DNA of 64,000 nt. It comes from Enoplolaimus lenunculus (taxonomy: Eukaryota > Nematoda > Enoplea > Enoplida > Thoracostomopsidae). Every line of letters begins with the position of its first letter. Within the stretch, counting starts at the first letter, position 1. The notes under the pieces were generated by a model. The model made no database searches. It was not told the origin of the DNA and was given only the letters and a program-made list of their open reading frames with translations. Location: contig JASANG010002945.1 of assembly GCA_030248215.1 (NCBI GenBank), forward strand, positions 1-64,000. Direction: 5' to 3'. Of the stretch, positions 12,330-23,628 are shown piece after piece. The position numbers were made by a program, and so were the translations under genes.

Positions 12330-12876
12330 GGTTGCGCTATATATACTTGACGTACGACGCCGTCCGTTACCCGTACGGCGTCGTCCGTCACCGTACGTCA
12401 CCCGAAAAGCGCCATCCGTCAAAAGCGCCGTCCGTCACCGTGTGGCACCCGTACGGCGCCGTCCGTCACCCGTACGGCGCCGTCAGTTACCCGTACGGTG
12501 CCGTCCATCTCCCGTACGGAGTCGTCCGTCACCGAGCGTCACCCGAAAAGCGCCGTCCGTCAAAAGCGCCATCCGTCAAAAGCGCCGTCCGTCAAAAGCG
12601 CCATCCGTCAAAAGCGCCGTCCGTCGCCGTGTGGCACCCGTACGGCGCCGTCCATCACCCGTACGGCGCCATCCGTCACCGTGCGGCACTCGTGCGGCGC
12701 CGTTCGTTATCCGCACGGCGCCGTCCGTCACCGTTCGTACCATTAGTTATCGTACGAGAGTTATTTGCGTATAATACCGCAAGGTGACGGACGATGCCGC
12801 ACGGATGACGCACGATAACGGACGGCACCGTACGGTAACGGATGGCGCTGGACGTCAATAAAAGCATAGCGCAACC
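12330..12876. mobile_element. Foldback element with GC-rich minisatellite interior
   Basis: The ends GGTTGCGCTAT and ATAGCGCAACC are inverted, with TTTG directly outside both. The interior is a CpG-rich array of units such as CACCCGTACGGCGCCGTCCGT and CAAAAGCGCCGTCCGT. Because the units contain almost no stop triplets, all three plus frames stay open, up to 154 codons of Arg/Pro/Ser/Val. That is a base-composition effect and does not indicate a protein. Confidence 0.85.
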
Positions 12877-13590
12877 TTTGTTTTCTAGTTATATTTTTAC
12901 CTGTTCACGTGTTTTTTACGTAAATCGTTCAAAAGTATTATTGCAGAAACTGTCATATGATCAAAGGACCGGAGCTAATTCCTAATCTGTGATGGGCGTT
13001 TCAATTTTGATTTTTTTCATGAACCCTTTTTAAGGGCCAACACAACATATTGGTATCAGGGGCCGGTTAGGTTATGATCAACCCAAGCGAAATGAGTGAT
13101 ACTACTCCAAGCTAATTATATATATTTTCATGTTTCTCGGACCAATTTTTGCGTCAAAATCAGACACTTTTGACATTTTTGTACGTCGACCGCAAGCTAC
13201 TGCCTTCTTAGCCGGCTTTATAGTTTTACGTTGAGTAAATGTAATTTTTGTTTATGCGAATCGATAAATATGTTTTGTTGTTCTACTAAAACATATATAA
13301 TACTAATAAATAAGCGATTCCTATATATAAAATTTAGAAAACACAAAGTTTTAACTCAACAAAATGCTTATAAGACGGAAGGTATTAGTTCCAAATTTAA
13401 ATAAATTTTAAAAAAGCGCAGTATAATTTCAAGGGTTCTTATATATATATTTCGAACACTTTATGTGCAGATTTGTCGTTTTTTCTTATATGTACTTTAA
13501 ATCTTCAGCTACTGATATCGGGTAGAATCCGTAGTGCAGTGATGTGTAATGCGGTTTGCCTCACTGCAACGGATTCAACAGGGTGGTCTA
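12877..13590. other. AT-rich stretch before a satellite array
   Basis: No gene or complete element seen. Confidence 0.4.
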
Positions 13591-13611
13591 TCCAGGCCTA
13601 AGCTGACAAAA

Positions 13612-14016
13612 TAGAAATCAAAACTAAAATCTTGTGTTAAGATTTAGTACTAAAATCTTGTATTAAGATTTAGTACCTAAATCTTCTATTAAGATTTAGT
13701 ACCAAAATCTTCTATCAAGATTTAGTACCAAAATCTTGTATTAAGATTTAGCACTAAAATCTTCTATTAAGATTTAGTACCAAAATCTTCTATTAAGATT
13801 TAGTACCAAAATCTTGTATTGAGATTTAGTACCAAAATCTTCTATTAAGATTTAGTACCAAAATCTTCTATTAAGATTTAGTACCAAAATCTTCTATTAA
13901 GATTTAGTACCAAAATCTTCTATTAAGATTTAGTACCAAAATCTTCTATTAAGATTTAGCACTAAAATCTTGTATTAAGATTTAGTACCAAAATGTTGTG
14001 TTAAGATTTAGTATCA
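13612..14016. repeat. 26-bp satellite array with an internal dyad
   Basis: About 15 units of period 26 run head to tail. Each unit contains AAATCTT, then TATT, then AAGATTT, an inverted repeat, followed by AGTACC. Units differ by only a few substitutions; central ones are almost identical and edge ones more diverged. Confidence 0.95.
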
Positions 14017-14029
14017 AAAATCGCTCATC

Positions 14030-15196
14030 CTCCCGTCACAACATTCTGGATCCATCACGGTTGGGCCTTATTAGGGAACGCAACGCTTTTATCGCGCCAT
14101 CATGTATCCTTTAGTCTGCATTAGCAAGCTGTAACTAATAAACTGGTCAGTCTTATTCCGGTTTCCAGCGAACCAAAAGGTGTTTACAGTCTATTTTGTC
14201 TGATTTCTGTTTAGAGAAACTTAATTTTAGGTATAAGCCAGAGCAGTATGTTGGAGTTAAAGTTGCATAAAGGGATATTTTTTTACAACAACCTAAGTGT
14301 CTAGTACATTCGTCGTGCTCTAAGCGTTTATTGGTTGTTTTTACTGAGTCGTCTTAAATTTATGTTCATTTAACTGGTCAACTTTTTGCTGTGACCAGCT
14401 TTGAAAGCTGAATTTTTGCTAAAGTCTTAGGTCAACTTAGAAAAATGTTAACCATCAACATCACATGAATTACTGGTTAGTTGTATGCACTGCAAATACA
14501 TTGAACCCTACCTCAACAGGTAACAAGGGTAGCGACTTGAAATTTGCCAAATTAGTATAAAATCGCCGTACGATTTTCAGAGTTTCACAATCAAAAGCTA
14601 TTTTTTGTATAAATTGAAACCTGATTGAAGGCGAAACAAAAGTAAATTGAAGTTAATCGAAGCGGTTATCGTCTTCTACAAATGAATATCAGTCTGTATA
14701 ATTCAAACTGGAACTCCGCACATACGTTTTTTGTGATCATGCAAACTGATTTTAGATTAGCCGTATGCAAATTAAATGTGTTACTGAAGTTTGTTAGTTA
14801 CAAAGACAGTTTTATAAATTTTGAGTTGTATATCTTGTTTTATAGTGTTTTCAACTGCGTTTTGGCATTTTTTACGGGAAATATGCTGGCATCGGTTGCA
14901 AATATTTCAACGCGTTGACTAAATTTTATTTGAAGCTAAATAATTTTACGTCTGACGGTCAATAGACAACCTGATTAGAGTTGGTGTGGATGTTCGTAAG
15001 TATTTCTCATGTTTTACCAATATTTTAAGGTATAACCGGCGATAGGGGATAACCGTACCAGCTAAAGCAAAGTTTTGAACCAAATTACCTCTAAGGTTTC
15101 CTTCTATTTGCAGTATGCTTACGTGGTCGACAATTAACAACCTGCTTAGAGTAGGTCATAACTGTTCAATATTTTGGCTCACTTATCATGGGTGCT
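14030..15196. other. Unclassified stretch
   Basis: The 78-codon plus frame at 14682-14918 and the 64-codon minus frame at 14946-15140 show no known motif. Confidence 0.4.
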
Positions 15197-15459
15197 GAGG
15201 GCCGGAGCAGCCACCCCCATACCCCCGTTTGGGGGAGCCCACCCCTAAAGGGGCCCCACCCTAACCGGTTGGAACTAAAGCCGCCGAAGTTTTAAAATGC
15301 GTATGGCTTCTCGCTCGCTTCGCTAGCGAGTTTGGTAACCCCCACGCAAGGGGCTCCCTCCTCACCCTGAACCTTTGGGGGGAGCCTCCACCGTGAAGTT
15401 TGGGGGAGCCACACCATGACGTTTGGTGGCAGCCCCCACCCGTGTCTCTTCCGGCACTG
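15197..15459. mobile_element. GC-rich CCGGAGCAG MITE (family G)
   Basis: It runs from AGGGCCGGAGCAGCCACCC to CCCGTGTCTCTTCCGGCACT, inverted ends. It contains repeated GGGGGAGCC/GGGGCTCCC blocks and the family core CTTCTCGCTCGCTTCGC. Confidence 0.88.
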
Positions 15460-16063
15460 TGGACGCTTAAATAAAAAAAACGATTGCTAGGGAATGCCCG
15501 TCACAGTAATGTGGGACTCCAACGCTGTGTTCGTTAAAAGAAACACGTCAATGCTTTTTCGAAATCTAGTCTTTTTTGGTCATAACCGTTGAATTTGTCA
15601 CGTCGTTTCCGACGATGCAACAATACCCGGCATATTTATTTATTATTGTTGCTAAATTTAAAGCCACTGTCAATGTTGTTTGCAAGACTGAAACACTCGA
15701 TTTCAATGTTTAGTAAATATGCGTAACGCTAGAAATTGCACGTAAAATTGCATAATCTTCCGAATGCAACTCTACGATGCAACAACGACAGTGCGGCATC
15801 GCTTTGAATTGTGATATTTTATATTTTATGAAGCATAAGCAACTGCCAGTGTGGAAGTAACAAACAGCTACTAAATGGATCTTCCCATATTACTTATAGG
15901 GGCGTGCCCATTGGGATACTGAGAAACTGGACTCTCACAGACTGGGAAGTTTTAGGCTCATGTTTAGGCTTACGGTTACACTTGGGTTTAGGCTTATAGT
16001 CGACATGCTGTTAATATACTTAACATGAGCGAATGGAATTGGTATCACGACCATTCGGACCGT

Positions 16064-16228
16064 TACAACTTGTCACCCGACAACTTGTAGTCCGAAATTA
16101 TATGAGTCACCAATTCGTCGCTCATCATTACGCTTTGGCTTAGGATTTACGCTTTGGATTATGCTTAGATATATTAATAGGCTTCACAACACTATTGGGC
16201 GACAAGTTATCGAGCGACGAAATGTCGT
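16064..16228. mobile_element. CGACAACTTGT MITE (family M), copy 1
   Basis: Left ACTTGTCACCCGACAACTTG and right GGGCGACAAGTTATCGAGCG are inverted. The interior again shows CTTTGGCTTAGG-like hexamers. It matches 31909-32108. Confidence 0.75.
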
Positions 16229-16244
16229 ATAATTCAATAGATCT

Positions 16245-17076
16245 GTGAGTTTGTAGATTTATAGAGTTAGAGGCATCAACCTAACAACATTCGCTAAACA
16301 ATGCTGAATTTTCAGCTTTAAGTGCATATTTTACCGATTACGCAGCTTAAATTGCAGAATGATTGTGTAACTTTATTTGTTCAATGACAATTGTGATACT
16401 AACGAATTTTTCTACTACTTCTAGCGAAGCAAAACAAGTCCGCCATAAGCTTCTTTGCTACTTGCAATTTTGCCCAGCAGTTTATAAACATTTGTGTGTG
16501 TGTGAATTGAGTTTCTAAATTATATTTAAATTTTCGTTACGTTTGACTTTGAAATAATAATAAGCTGTTTACGGACAAAAGTCGGCTTTCGTTTGAAGAA
16601 CTTGAACGAAGCATTAGCGTTTTAATTGGTCTCTAAATTCTCGCTTGTAGTGTTTTGTAGCTATATTTTCTAGTTACTCAAAATTATAATATAATTTAAA
16701 AATTACTTTCCTTAAAACGAAAAAAATTTCCACTGTTCGTATTGGATTCGTTTGAGTATAATTAATCCAAGCATTTGAGCGATTGTGTGAGATATATTGC
16801 AACCAAATTGTAATTAACAATAGCTTTGTATTTATTTTAGTGGACTGAAAGGATATTTTAGATGTCAGTATATCCGTTTCAGAGTTATTTCATTTCACAA
16901 CCAATATATGAACACGTGGCTTTTTGGATTTAAATTTTGCTCTCAGCATTTAGTTTCAGAACAAAGCTTAAAATTTGTATTTGGCAGTCTTTAGATTGAA
17001 ATAAACACATTTTAAATATGTATTGTCTAAAGTTAACTTGTACTTTTATCAAGTGTATAATGTTATGTTTGTTGTT
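16245..17076. other. Unclassified AT-rich stretch
   Basis: No exon, RNA gene or repeat family recognised. Confidence 0.4.
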
Positions 17077-17687
17077 CAAGAGTGCATGATACCAGAGTAC
17101 GCAACTCTAACGATTTCGCATGGTACAAACTGTCCCACCGGGCGTTGTGTTTTTGACCGACCGTCCTTATTTCGGGGTCGATGTCACACGAATTACTCGT
17201 TAATTGAACTGCAAGCGGAGAATTTTTGATGCCGTAGACGTACGGTGCCATGGTTTGCATAAGTTGTACCCATATCTCTAAGTAACGGAGTTTTGGCCAA
17301 AAACGCAACGTGCGCTGGGTATATTGTTTTCTACACAAAATGTACCCAGAGGCACACTCAGAGGCATTGTCGACTCTTGGTTGTACCAAGACTGGATAAT
17401 CGCTATTTAAAAAGGGTATGCAACTGCGTACATTCTGTGTAGACAAGAATGCAACTGGTGCGCGTTGCGGTTTTGGCCTTCCCCGCTTTATTTAGAGGGG
17501 TGTTCAACCTGTGCGAACAATGACACTTTATGTATCCGACGTCAAAAATTGCTATTTAGGGTTTATTGCATGCGACATCGACCCACCCTCTGAACAAGGG
17601 AGGTCGGTCAAAAACGCAACGTCCGGTTATTAATTTTGTACCACGCGGAACCACAAGAGTTGCACACACTTCTATCATGCACTCTTG
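17077..17687. mobile_element. CAAGAGTGCATGATA elements (family N), tandem pair
   Basis: The outer ends CAAGAGTGCATGATACCAG and inverted ATCATGCACTCTTG are complementary. An inner junction near 17390-17450 and repeated GGCCAAAAACGCAACGTG, GTTGCGGTTTTGGCC blocks suggest two copies side by side. The 127-codon minus frame over it is repeat-derived. Confidence 0.7.
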
Positions 17688-17741
17688 GTTGTACTGATTT
17701 GTGCGGAAATCAATCACGATTAATCAGTTTTTAAATATTTT

Positions 17742-17881
17742 GGCCAATGTTACTTTAGTAACAGTAGATTAAGCGTATTCCTTAGCCTAAACCTAATCAA
17801 AAAATGTAATCTAGAATCTAAACTTACTGTTTTATGGACCCACCAGAAGAAACCTGAACGCCCCTTATTTTAACATGGGCC
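17742..17881. mobile_element. Hexamer MITE (family D)
   Basis: It runs from GGCCAATGTTACTTTAG to CGCCCCTTATTTTAACATGG, with a short hexamer run and the TGTAATCTAGAATCTAAAC block diagnostic of family D. Confidence 0.85.
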
Positions 17882-18621
17882 CATTTTTTCGTGCCTGTTT
17901 GCATATAATTGTGAAAAAAATTAATACTAAATAATAAAACTAATATTTATATTAGAAATTATTGGTTCATTTTGTATGGAAATATACCTATAAAACTTGA
18001 CTTTATCGAACCAAAAAATACCCAATTGCAGCGTTGTGTCAATTTGTCCACGTTCGCTTTTCGTTAATTCTGTATCAAAGAATTGTAATAAAATTCAAAT
18101 TTGATTTAAATTTCAAAATTTTATAATTAAAGTCAACTTTTTAAAGTGAATTTATATTGCCGTATAAATTAAATAATTCGTCGGCAGGTGTTTAATTAAA
18201 AACTTTGATTTTAGGAAAGATTTGCGCAATTTATAACGAGGACAGACGGTACTGGAATACTTACTCACCGGAACATTGTTAGATTTAATAGGTTTTATAG
18301 CAGGCGGCGCAGTTCTTATAGTATAGAACAACGTTTGATTTGCTTTCATTGCATTTATAGTGTCAAGCAAGTGCCATCGTTTCTATGAAAGTTTGTTATG
18401 ATACCAATTTCATACTCCTGTAACAGCTACAAAGCTGTAAGAATTCTTGTTTCGACCTAGCGGAAGCTGAGGTCATAACTTTATCGACCTGACTCTTCTG
18501 CGTGCTTGCTTTGACCTTGTCACCCTAAACTCCAGGTGTGTTTTTTGTAAATTTTTTTTCTCTGTTCATGAAACTACAAGTCGCAATAATTCAACAAATT
18601 TCTATTTGCTATAGCCTCAGC

Positions 18622-18760
18622 GGCCAATGCTATTTTTAGGACCGTAACAGTAGATTAAGCGTATTTCTAAACCTAAGCCTAAGCGTTGCAAAAGCGTATT
18701 CCTAAGCCTAAGTCTAAGCCTAAGCTTAAGCAAAAAATGTAGCGTAGAATGTAAGCCTAC
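18622..18760. mobile_element. Hexamer MITE (family D), right end lost
   Basis: GGCCAATGCTATTTTTAGG, two GCGTATTCCTAAG-type blocks joined by GTTGCAAAA, then TGTAGCGTAGAATGTAAGCC. The usual terminal GCCCC block is missing. Confidence 0.8.
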
Positions 18761-19359
18761 TTTGGCCGTTTTGGCCGGTTCCACCTATGCAGGACAATTT
18801 AATTTTTGTTTGTCAATTTATTTGCAAATTCAATTATTTAAAAACGAATTACTAGTTTTCAGAGAATAAATTCTGTATACACATTAGAATATAAAAATAG
18901 GGCACTTCAAGACTCAAATTTGAACAAAACAGTAAACAAACTTGTAAATAAAAGAGAACCCTGAAAACTTTATAAGGACCACATACTGGGCTGTTTCTAT
19001 TTCAATTCAATTTACAAATAACGGTATTTTAGAACGCGATAAATACGCTGAATTGCGTCCGTTTGCTATACTGACACAAAACGACTGTAATTTTGCTGTT
19101 TTCGTTGCAAGTTTCATTTTAAACCTGTCAGGCGTTTACGAGTTGACAGCTTTTGATTTTGTTAACAATCCTTGCAGCAAAAAAATTGCAATTTCAATTG
19201 AGAACAAGACGCTGCCCGTGCGAGAAATTCGACAACGTTACAAAAGCTTAAATTATCATACCCTAAGGTAGCATGATGGCAAAACAGGACTTACATTTTT
19301 AATACAAAACGTCTTGTCGATAATTCTTCGGCTTCGGCGTGTATTTCTTTGATCGGAGT

Positions 19360-19986
19360 TTGGGCCAATGTAAAGAACAGCGGCGGAACAACCATTTTTC
19401 ATATGATGCTGCGGGACATTTATGCGAATGTCATATGATATTCCAAAATTCTACTAAATATCATGATATTTATACAGGACAATGCAATTTGTGCACGCTC
19501 AATTAAACAGTAAAAAGTCGGATAATGCAACATTAAATGATTTCGCAAGTTGAATTAGCTTTTACGTTTCTGTTTCTCGCTAAGTTTTTCCCAAAATATA
19601 TTTCTAAGTACAAATGATTCAAATTTGAAATTTTAGTATCATATGACATTCTACAGGACAATCAAACTAGTTTACCACAACTTTGCAGACATTTTCAAAC
19701 ATATCATATGATACTCGCAGACAATATTTGGAATATCATATGATATTGCAGTACAAACAGTAGATGTCACATCAGGATAGCAGACAATTCAAATTTTTTG
19801 AATCTCATAGCGGACAAACGGTCAGACAAAATGTTACCAGCTATAGTCATAGGGACAAAACGTGTTCCAGGCTGCCCCAGTTATAACGTGAACCCCGCAT
19901 AAGCTAAGCAAAAAATAGTCTAAAGCGTAATCGTATTCTATTCTAGTTCCACAAAAAAACCGTTTCGCCCCTGATCTTTACACGGG
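19360..19986. mobile_element. Hexamer MITE (family B) split by a larger transposon
   Basis: The left part GGGCCAATGTAAAGAACAG lies at 19360-19391. The right part, with AGTCTAAAGCGTAATCG and CTGATCTTTACACGGGCC, lies at 19899-19986. A family V transposon sits between them. Confidence 0.85.
19392..19898. mobile_element. DNA transposon with GCGGGGTTCACG end (family V), copy 2
   Basis: It shares CATATGATGCT-GCGGGACATTTATGC, GACAAAATGTTACC and CCAGGCTGCCCC with 907-2018. The right end AGTTATAACGTGAACCCCGC is intact and the left end is missing. It lacks both the 192-bp duplication and the family U insertion. Confidence 0.85.
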
Positions 19987-20318
19987 CCTGAGTTGGAACT
20001 TGAAACAATCCGACAAAGTTGGCGTTTGTATCTCGTTTGTGACCATTTCACAAATTTCTATCATATACCATCTTGCAACTTTTACTAGCTATGTCGTCAC
20101 ATTTAATGAGCATTAATTGGATAAAATATTGCTTCAGCAAAATAATTAATAGTTGTCGTCGTTGCGTGTGTCGTTTAAAATTTTACAAAGACCCGTATAA
20201 CAGGGCCAAAATGACCAATCATATAAACCATTTTCGGCAAGTGTTTAATTGTAGTCGTCAAGCTTTTGAGCGATTGGCTTTAAAGCGTTCCTGATCAATG
20301 TTTTGCTTTTGTAAAATG

Positions 20319-20477
20319 GGCCCATGTAAAGATCAAGGGCGGAATGTTTTTCTGTGTGACTACAATGAAGTAAGCTTAACCTTTAGACTATTTTTTTGCC
20401 TGGCATATGCTTAGGCTTAGGCTTAGGCTTTGGAATATGCTTATAATACTGTTCCGCCCCTGTTCTTTACATTGGCC
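20319..20477. mobile_element. Hexamer MITE (family B)
   Basis: It runs from GGCCCATGTAAAGATCAAGG to CTGTTCTTTACATTGGCC. Flanks GTAAAATG and GTAACATG agree at 7 of 8, which sets the element borders. Confidence 0.9.
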
Positions 20478-20851
20478 GTAACATGTAACAGCCGCTTCGT
20501 CTGTTTGCTTAAATTTTATGTTTCATTTTTTGATACTCAATAAATTTCAACTATCAGTTTAACCTGAAAGCGTATTTCAATGCGTTGCTGAAAAATTTCA
20601 GCTGAAATACGATCAGGCAAAGCAAAGCATTATGGAATCATTATGGAATTATCGTGGTTGGTTAACAGGCTTTGTTATAGAGAAATGTCGTGGTTGAATC
20701 GATGGGCGTTTATTTCAACTCAAACTCAAACACTTTCAACTTTTCGTTGAACGGGAAATATTTCTCAAAGTTGTAACAGCTAAGGAGAGTTTACTTTATG
20801 CTAAACTTTGCGTACGAAACATAAAACATTGGAATTGGCTCAAAGCGAATC

Positions 20852-21014
20852 GGCCATTGTAAAGAACAAGCCTAAGCCTAAGCCTAAAGTCTAAGCGTAA
20901 GGATGAGTTTATTGCTAAGCCTAAGCCTAAGCAAAGCAAAAAATAGTCTAACGCTTAAGCTTACTTTTTTCTAGTCCCACAGAAAAACGTTTCGCCGCTG
21001 ATCTTTACATTGGC
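20852..21014. mobile_element. Hexamer MITE (family B), inverted orientation
   Basis: It runs from GGCCATTGTAAAGAACAAG to CGCTGATCTTTACATTGGC. CCTAAG runs and AGTCTAACGCTTAAGC lie inside. Confidence 0.85.
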
Positions 21015-21426
21015 TAGCGAGGCCTGTATAAATTATCAATATTATGTCCACACGAAAAATAGGGCGCAATAAGCAAGTTTGTGACACATATTTTCCGATA
21101 ACGATGATAATTGGTGATAGAATCTTAATAACTGGCACAATGACGACTCTTTAATTTGGTTTCAAACCCAATCACCAGGCCAAGGGTGTTTAAAGCGCCT
21201 GAAATTGCAGTCGAAATGTTTTCAATAATGTGATCTGATCACTTGATGCTATATGAATCTTTTAGCTGTATTATACGTTCATTTGAAAGCTCTTGCAATT
21301 TTGGGGGCTGATGCGTTTATAAACGCATGTCAAAAAATCGGCGCTTTTTTGTCAATCTACAGCAAGTAGAAAGCCATAAAATTTACTGCAAGCGATATTA
21401 GGTCAAGCGTAGGTATAAATATGATT

Positions 21427-21552
21427 GGCCAATGTTACTTTTAGGGGCGTAACATAGATTAAGCGTATTTCTAAGCCGAAGCAAAAAAATGTAATGCAGA
21501 ATCTAATCCTGACCCACCAGAAACCTGGACCCCCCTTAAAGTAACGAAGGGC
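21427..21552. mobile_element. Hexamer MITE (family D), short
   Basis: GGCCAATGTTACTTTTAGG and GGGGCGTAAC at the left, CCAGAAACCTGGACC and CTTAAAGTAACGAAGG at the right. Only one hexamer block is left. Confidence 0.82.
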
Positions 21553-21889
21553 TAAATGATTTTTTGTCAAAATTTTAAACTTGTTTACAAACTATTGCTT
21601 CGAGCATCTGGAGCTCATTTTAATTTTTGAGCCAAAAATCAATTGGGTTCGTTCAAGTCAGCCCTGAAATTTAACCCGTTTTTCAAAATAAACAATTATT
21701 TCCGTCAAAATGTCTCGTTATATATACTTTTTGATTAATTGTTGTATTTTTAAGTTGCCTTCTCTTGTCTGTGGAGACAGGCTCGTAGCTCTGAAAACGA
21801 GTAAGAATAGAATAACTATGATAGCTGGTTGATGTACAAAATTTGAAGTAAATCTTTGAAATTCGTCTGAAATTTAATTCTAGGTTTTA

Positions 21890-22278
21890 TACTGTAGTGA
21901 CCCGGATAAAAGATGGATATAATAAGAGAAATTCTATTTTGAGACTCATTCAATACTAGTACGCATCCCTAATAAGAGTCCGCAAGCGAATAGAGTTTCT
22001 AAACCCTTAGAGTCCAGAAATGTCTGTTATCCCTAGTTGTAGTGCATAAATGCCTCCAGGATCGAATAATGTTGAGTGAACATGGCAACCAACCAAAATT
22101 CTGCGGGAGATCAATTTTGCCCAAGAGAGAATGACATAAAAGACAGGTGTTATGTCCAACTAACGACGGCGGATGGCGGGTTAAAAATAAACAACAGTCC
22201 GTAACTGAATAACGAGGCGTTCTTTCAGGAGCGGCCAAATAATTATCAGTCCGTCCTCTTATTCGGGTCACTACAGTA
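21890..22278. mobile_element. Tigger/pogo-like MITE (family L), copy 2
   Basis: It runs from TACTGTAGTGACCCGGATAA to CTTATTCGGGTCACTACAGTA, the best-preserved inverted ends of the family. The 90-codon minus frame inside is not a known transposase. Confidence 0.85.
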
Positions 22279-22996
22279 AGTCACCATAATCTCTGTTAGT
22301 CATTAAGAGGGGTTGTTAGGAGTTCAGCTTCGGGAGAGTATAATTTTGCTTGAAAAGAAAATTTATTGATCCCTGATCCCTAGAATCAAGAAGATTATTC
22401 TGTCAGTTAAAAGGGGTTTTTTGTTATTTGTCCAAAAATGTCGGAATGGGATATATTATTCGCTGTATTTTTCCTTTTGGATGCGTCCGTGAAGCTGTCG
22501 AAAACCAAGCAGACCCTACTGATAAACATTTAACAGACGACACTGTTCTCGTGTCGTTAGTTTGAGCTTCTAAACCAGTGCAAAACCCAAACAAGCGTTA
22601 CTAGTTGCAAAATTTTGTTATGTCACAAATAATTAATATTTCATGTTTTAAATAGACTCACCGTTTATCATAGCTATACACAACTGACATACCACAACCA
22701 CCCCTGAACAAATGTCGTCTGCCGAAACATCGACGCTGGTGTTTATCAATTTCGGAATTTTTTTTAGTAATTTTTAAGACAAATTAAATTAGGCTAAAAA
22801 ATTTGATGACGGGCGTGTTTTGTTGATGTTATACCACCTATGTTTAAACGAAAAAAAACGTTGACAATTTTTACTAGTCTGTATGAAATTGCATAAGACA
22901 ATAGCTTAAAACATAATATATAATGCTTGAAAGGAGCATTACGTGGAAGTCATGGTCAAAATATAAGACAAATTTTAAACATGCAGTAGATTTCAT
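22279..22996. other. Unclassified stretch
   Basis: No gene seen. Confidence 0.4.
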
Positions 22997-23069
22997 GGTT
23001 GCGTAGCTCAGTGGTTCGAGCAGCGGACTGGTAATCCGTACGTCGTGGGTTCGAGCTCCACCGCATCCG
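22997..23069 (+). tRNA. tRNA-like cloverleaf, predicted Thr (anticodon GGT)
   Basis: All 73 bases fit a cloverleaf. The acceptor is GGTTGCG with CGCATCC (one T-T mismatch), the D stem GCTC/GAGC, the anticodon stem GCGGA/TCCGT with loop CTGGTAA, the variable loop ACGTC, and the T stem GTGGG/TCCAC with loop TTCGAGC. Box A (TAGCTCAGTGG) and box B (GGTTCGAGCTC) are good, and TTTT lies at 23078-23081, suiting Pol III termination. Eukaryotes normally read Thr ACY codons with AGT, so GGT is unexpected. It could be a functional oddity, a SINE head, a pseudogene or a transferred sequence. Confidence 0.6.
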
Positions 23070-23424
23070 CAGCAAAATTTTCGTGACGGGATCTATATTG
23101 GACTGCTTAACTTAGAATTATCATGGAATACTTTTAGGGTAACATTATACTCGATGTACGGAAGCGTTCGGCGACAGACGTCACCCTAAAGTCAGAAAGT
23201 TTTATTTATAAATTGGTTTGCGGGGTCGTGCCGAGCTGTTGTTTGGCAACTCGCATGCGATATAGCTCGATACCTGACAAACCGACGGTACTGAAAGGCA
23301 TCAGAATGGTAAAAACGTGTAGCGTATCCCTGGCGTTGGTGATAGAATTAGTGAAACGGCAGGGTAACTGAGCTGTACTTTGCGCTTTTACAGTCGTGGG
23401 CATATTAAACGAACAAACGATACA

Positions 23425-23620
23425 GGGCCGGAACAGCAACCCCCCATGCACCCCATTTAGCGGGTCTCCTCGGCCTAAACGGGCCCCCGCCTTAACCGTT
23501 GGAAACAAAACCGCCGAAGCTTTAGGATGCCTTTGCGCTTCTCGCTCGCTTCCCTCGCGAGTTTGGAGGCACTCTCCCTGGAGTTTCGGGGGAGCCCCAC
23601 CCGTGTCTGCTCCGGCACTG
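23425..23620. mobile_element. GC-rich CCGGAGCAG MITE (family G) with target duplication
   Basis: It runs from GGGCCGGAACAGCAACCCC to CCCGTGTCTGCTCCGGCACTG. ACGATACA stands directly on both sides (23417-23424 and 23621-23628). Overlapping frames in both directions are artefacts of it. Confidence 0.9.
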
Positions 23621-23628
23621 ACGATACA

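Noticed and set aside
12310-12787. Three overlapping plus-strand frames of up to 154 codons rich in Arg, Pro, Ser and Val
   Set aside because: They lie in a minisatellite whose units lack stop triplets, so every frame is open. No start context, splice site or domain supports a protein.
13612-14016. The 26-bp array as a CRISPR-like repeat
   Set aside because: Units are contiguous with no unique spacers, in clearly eukaryotic DNA; it is a satellite.
17063-17446. 127-codon minus frame
   Set aside because: It coincides with family N repeat elements; a related plus frame of 89 codons at 59.3 kb is also only repeat sequence.
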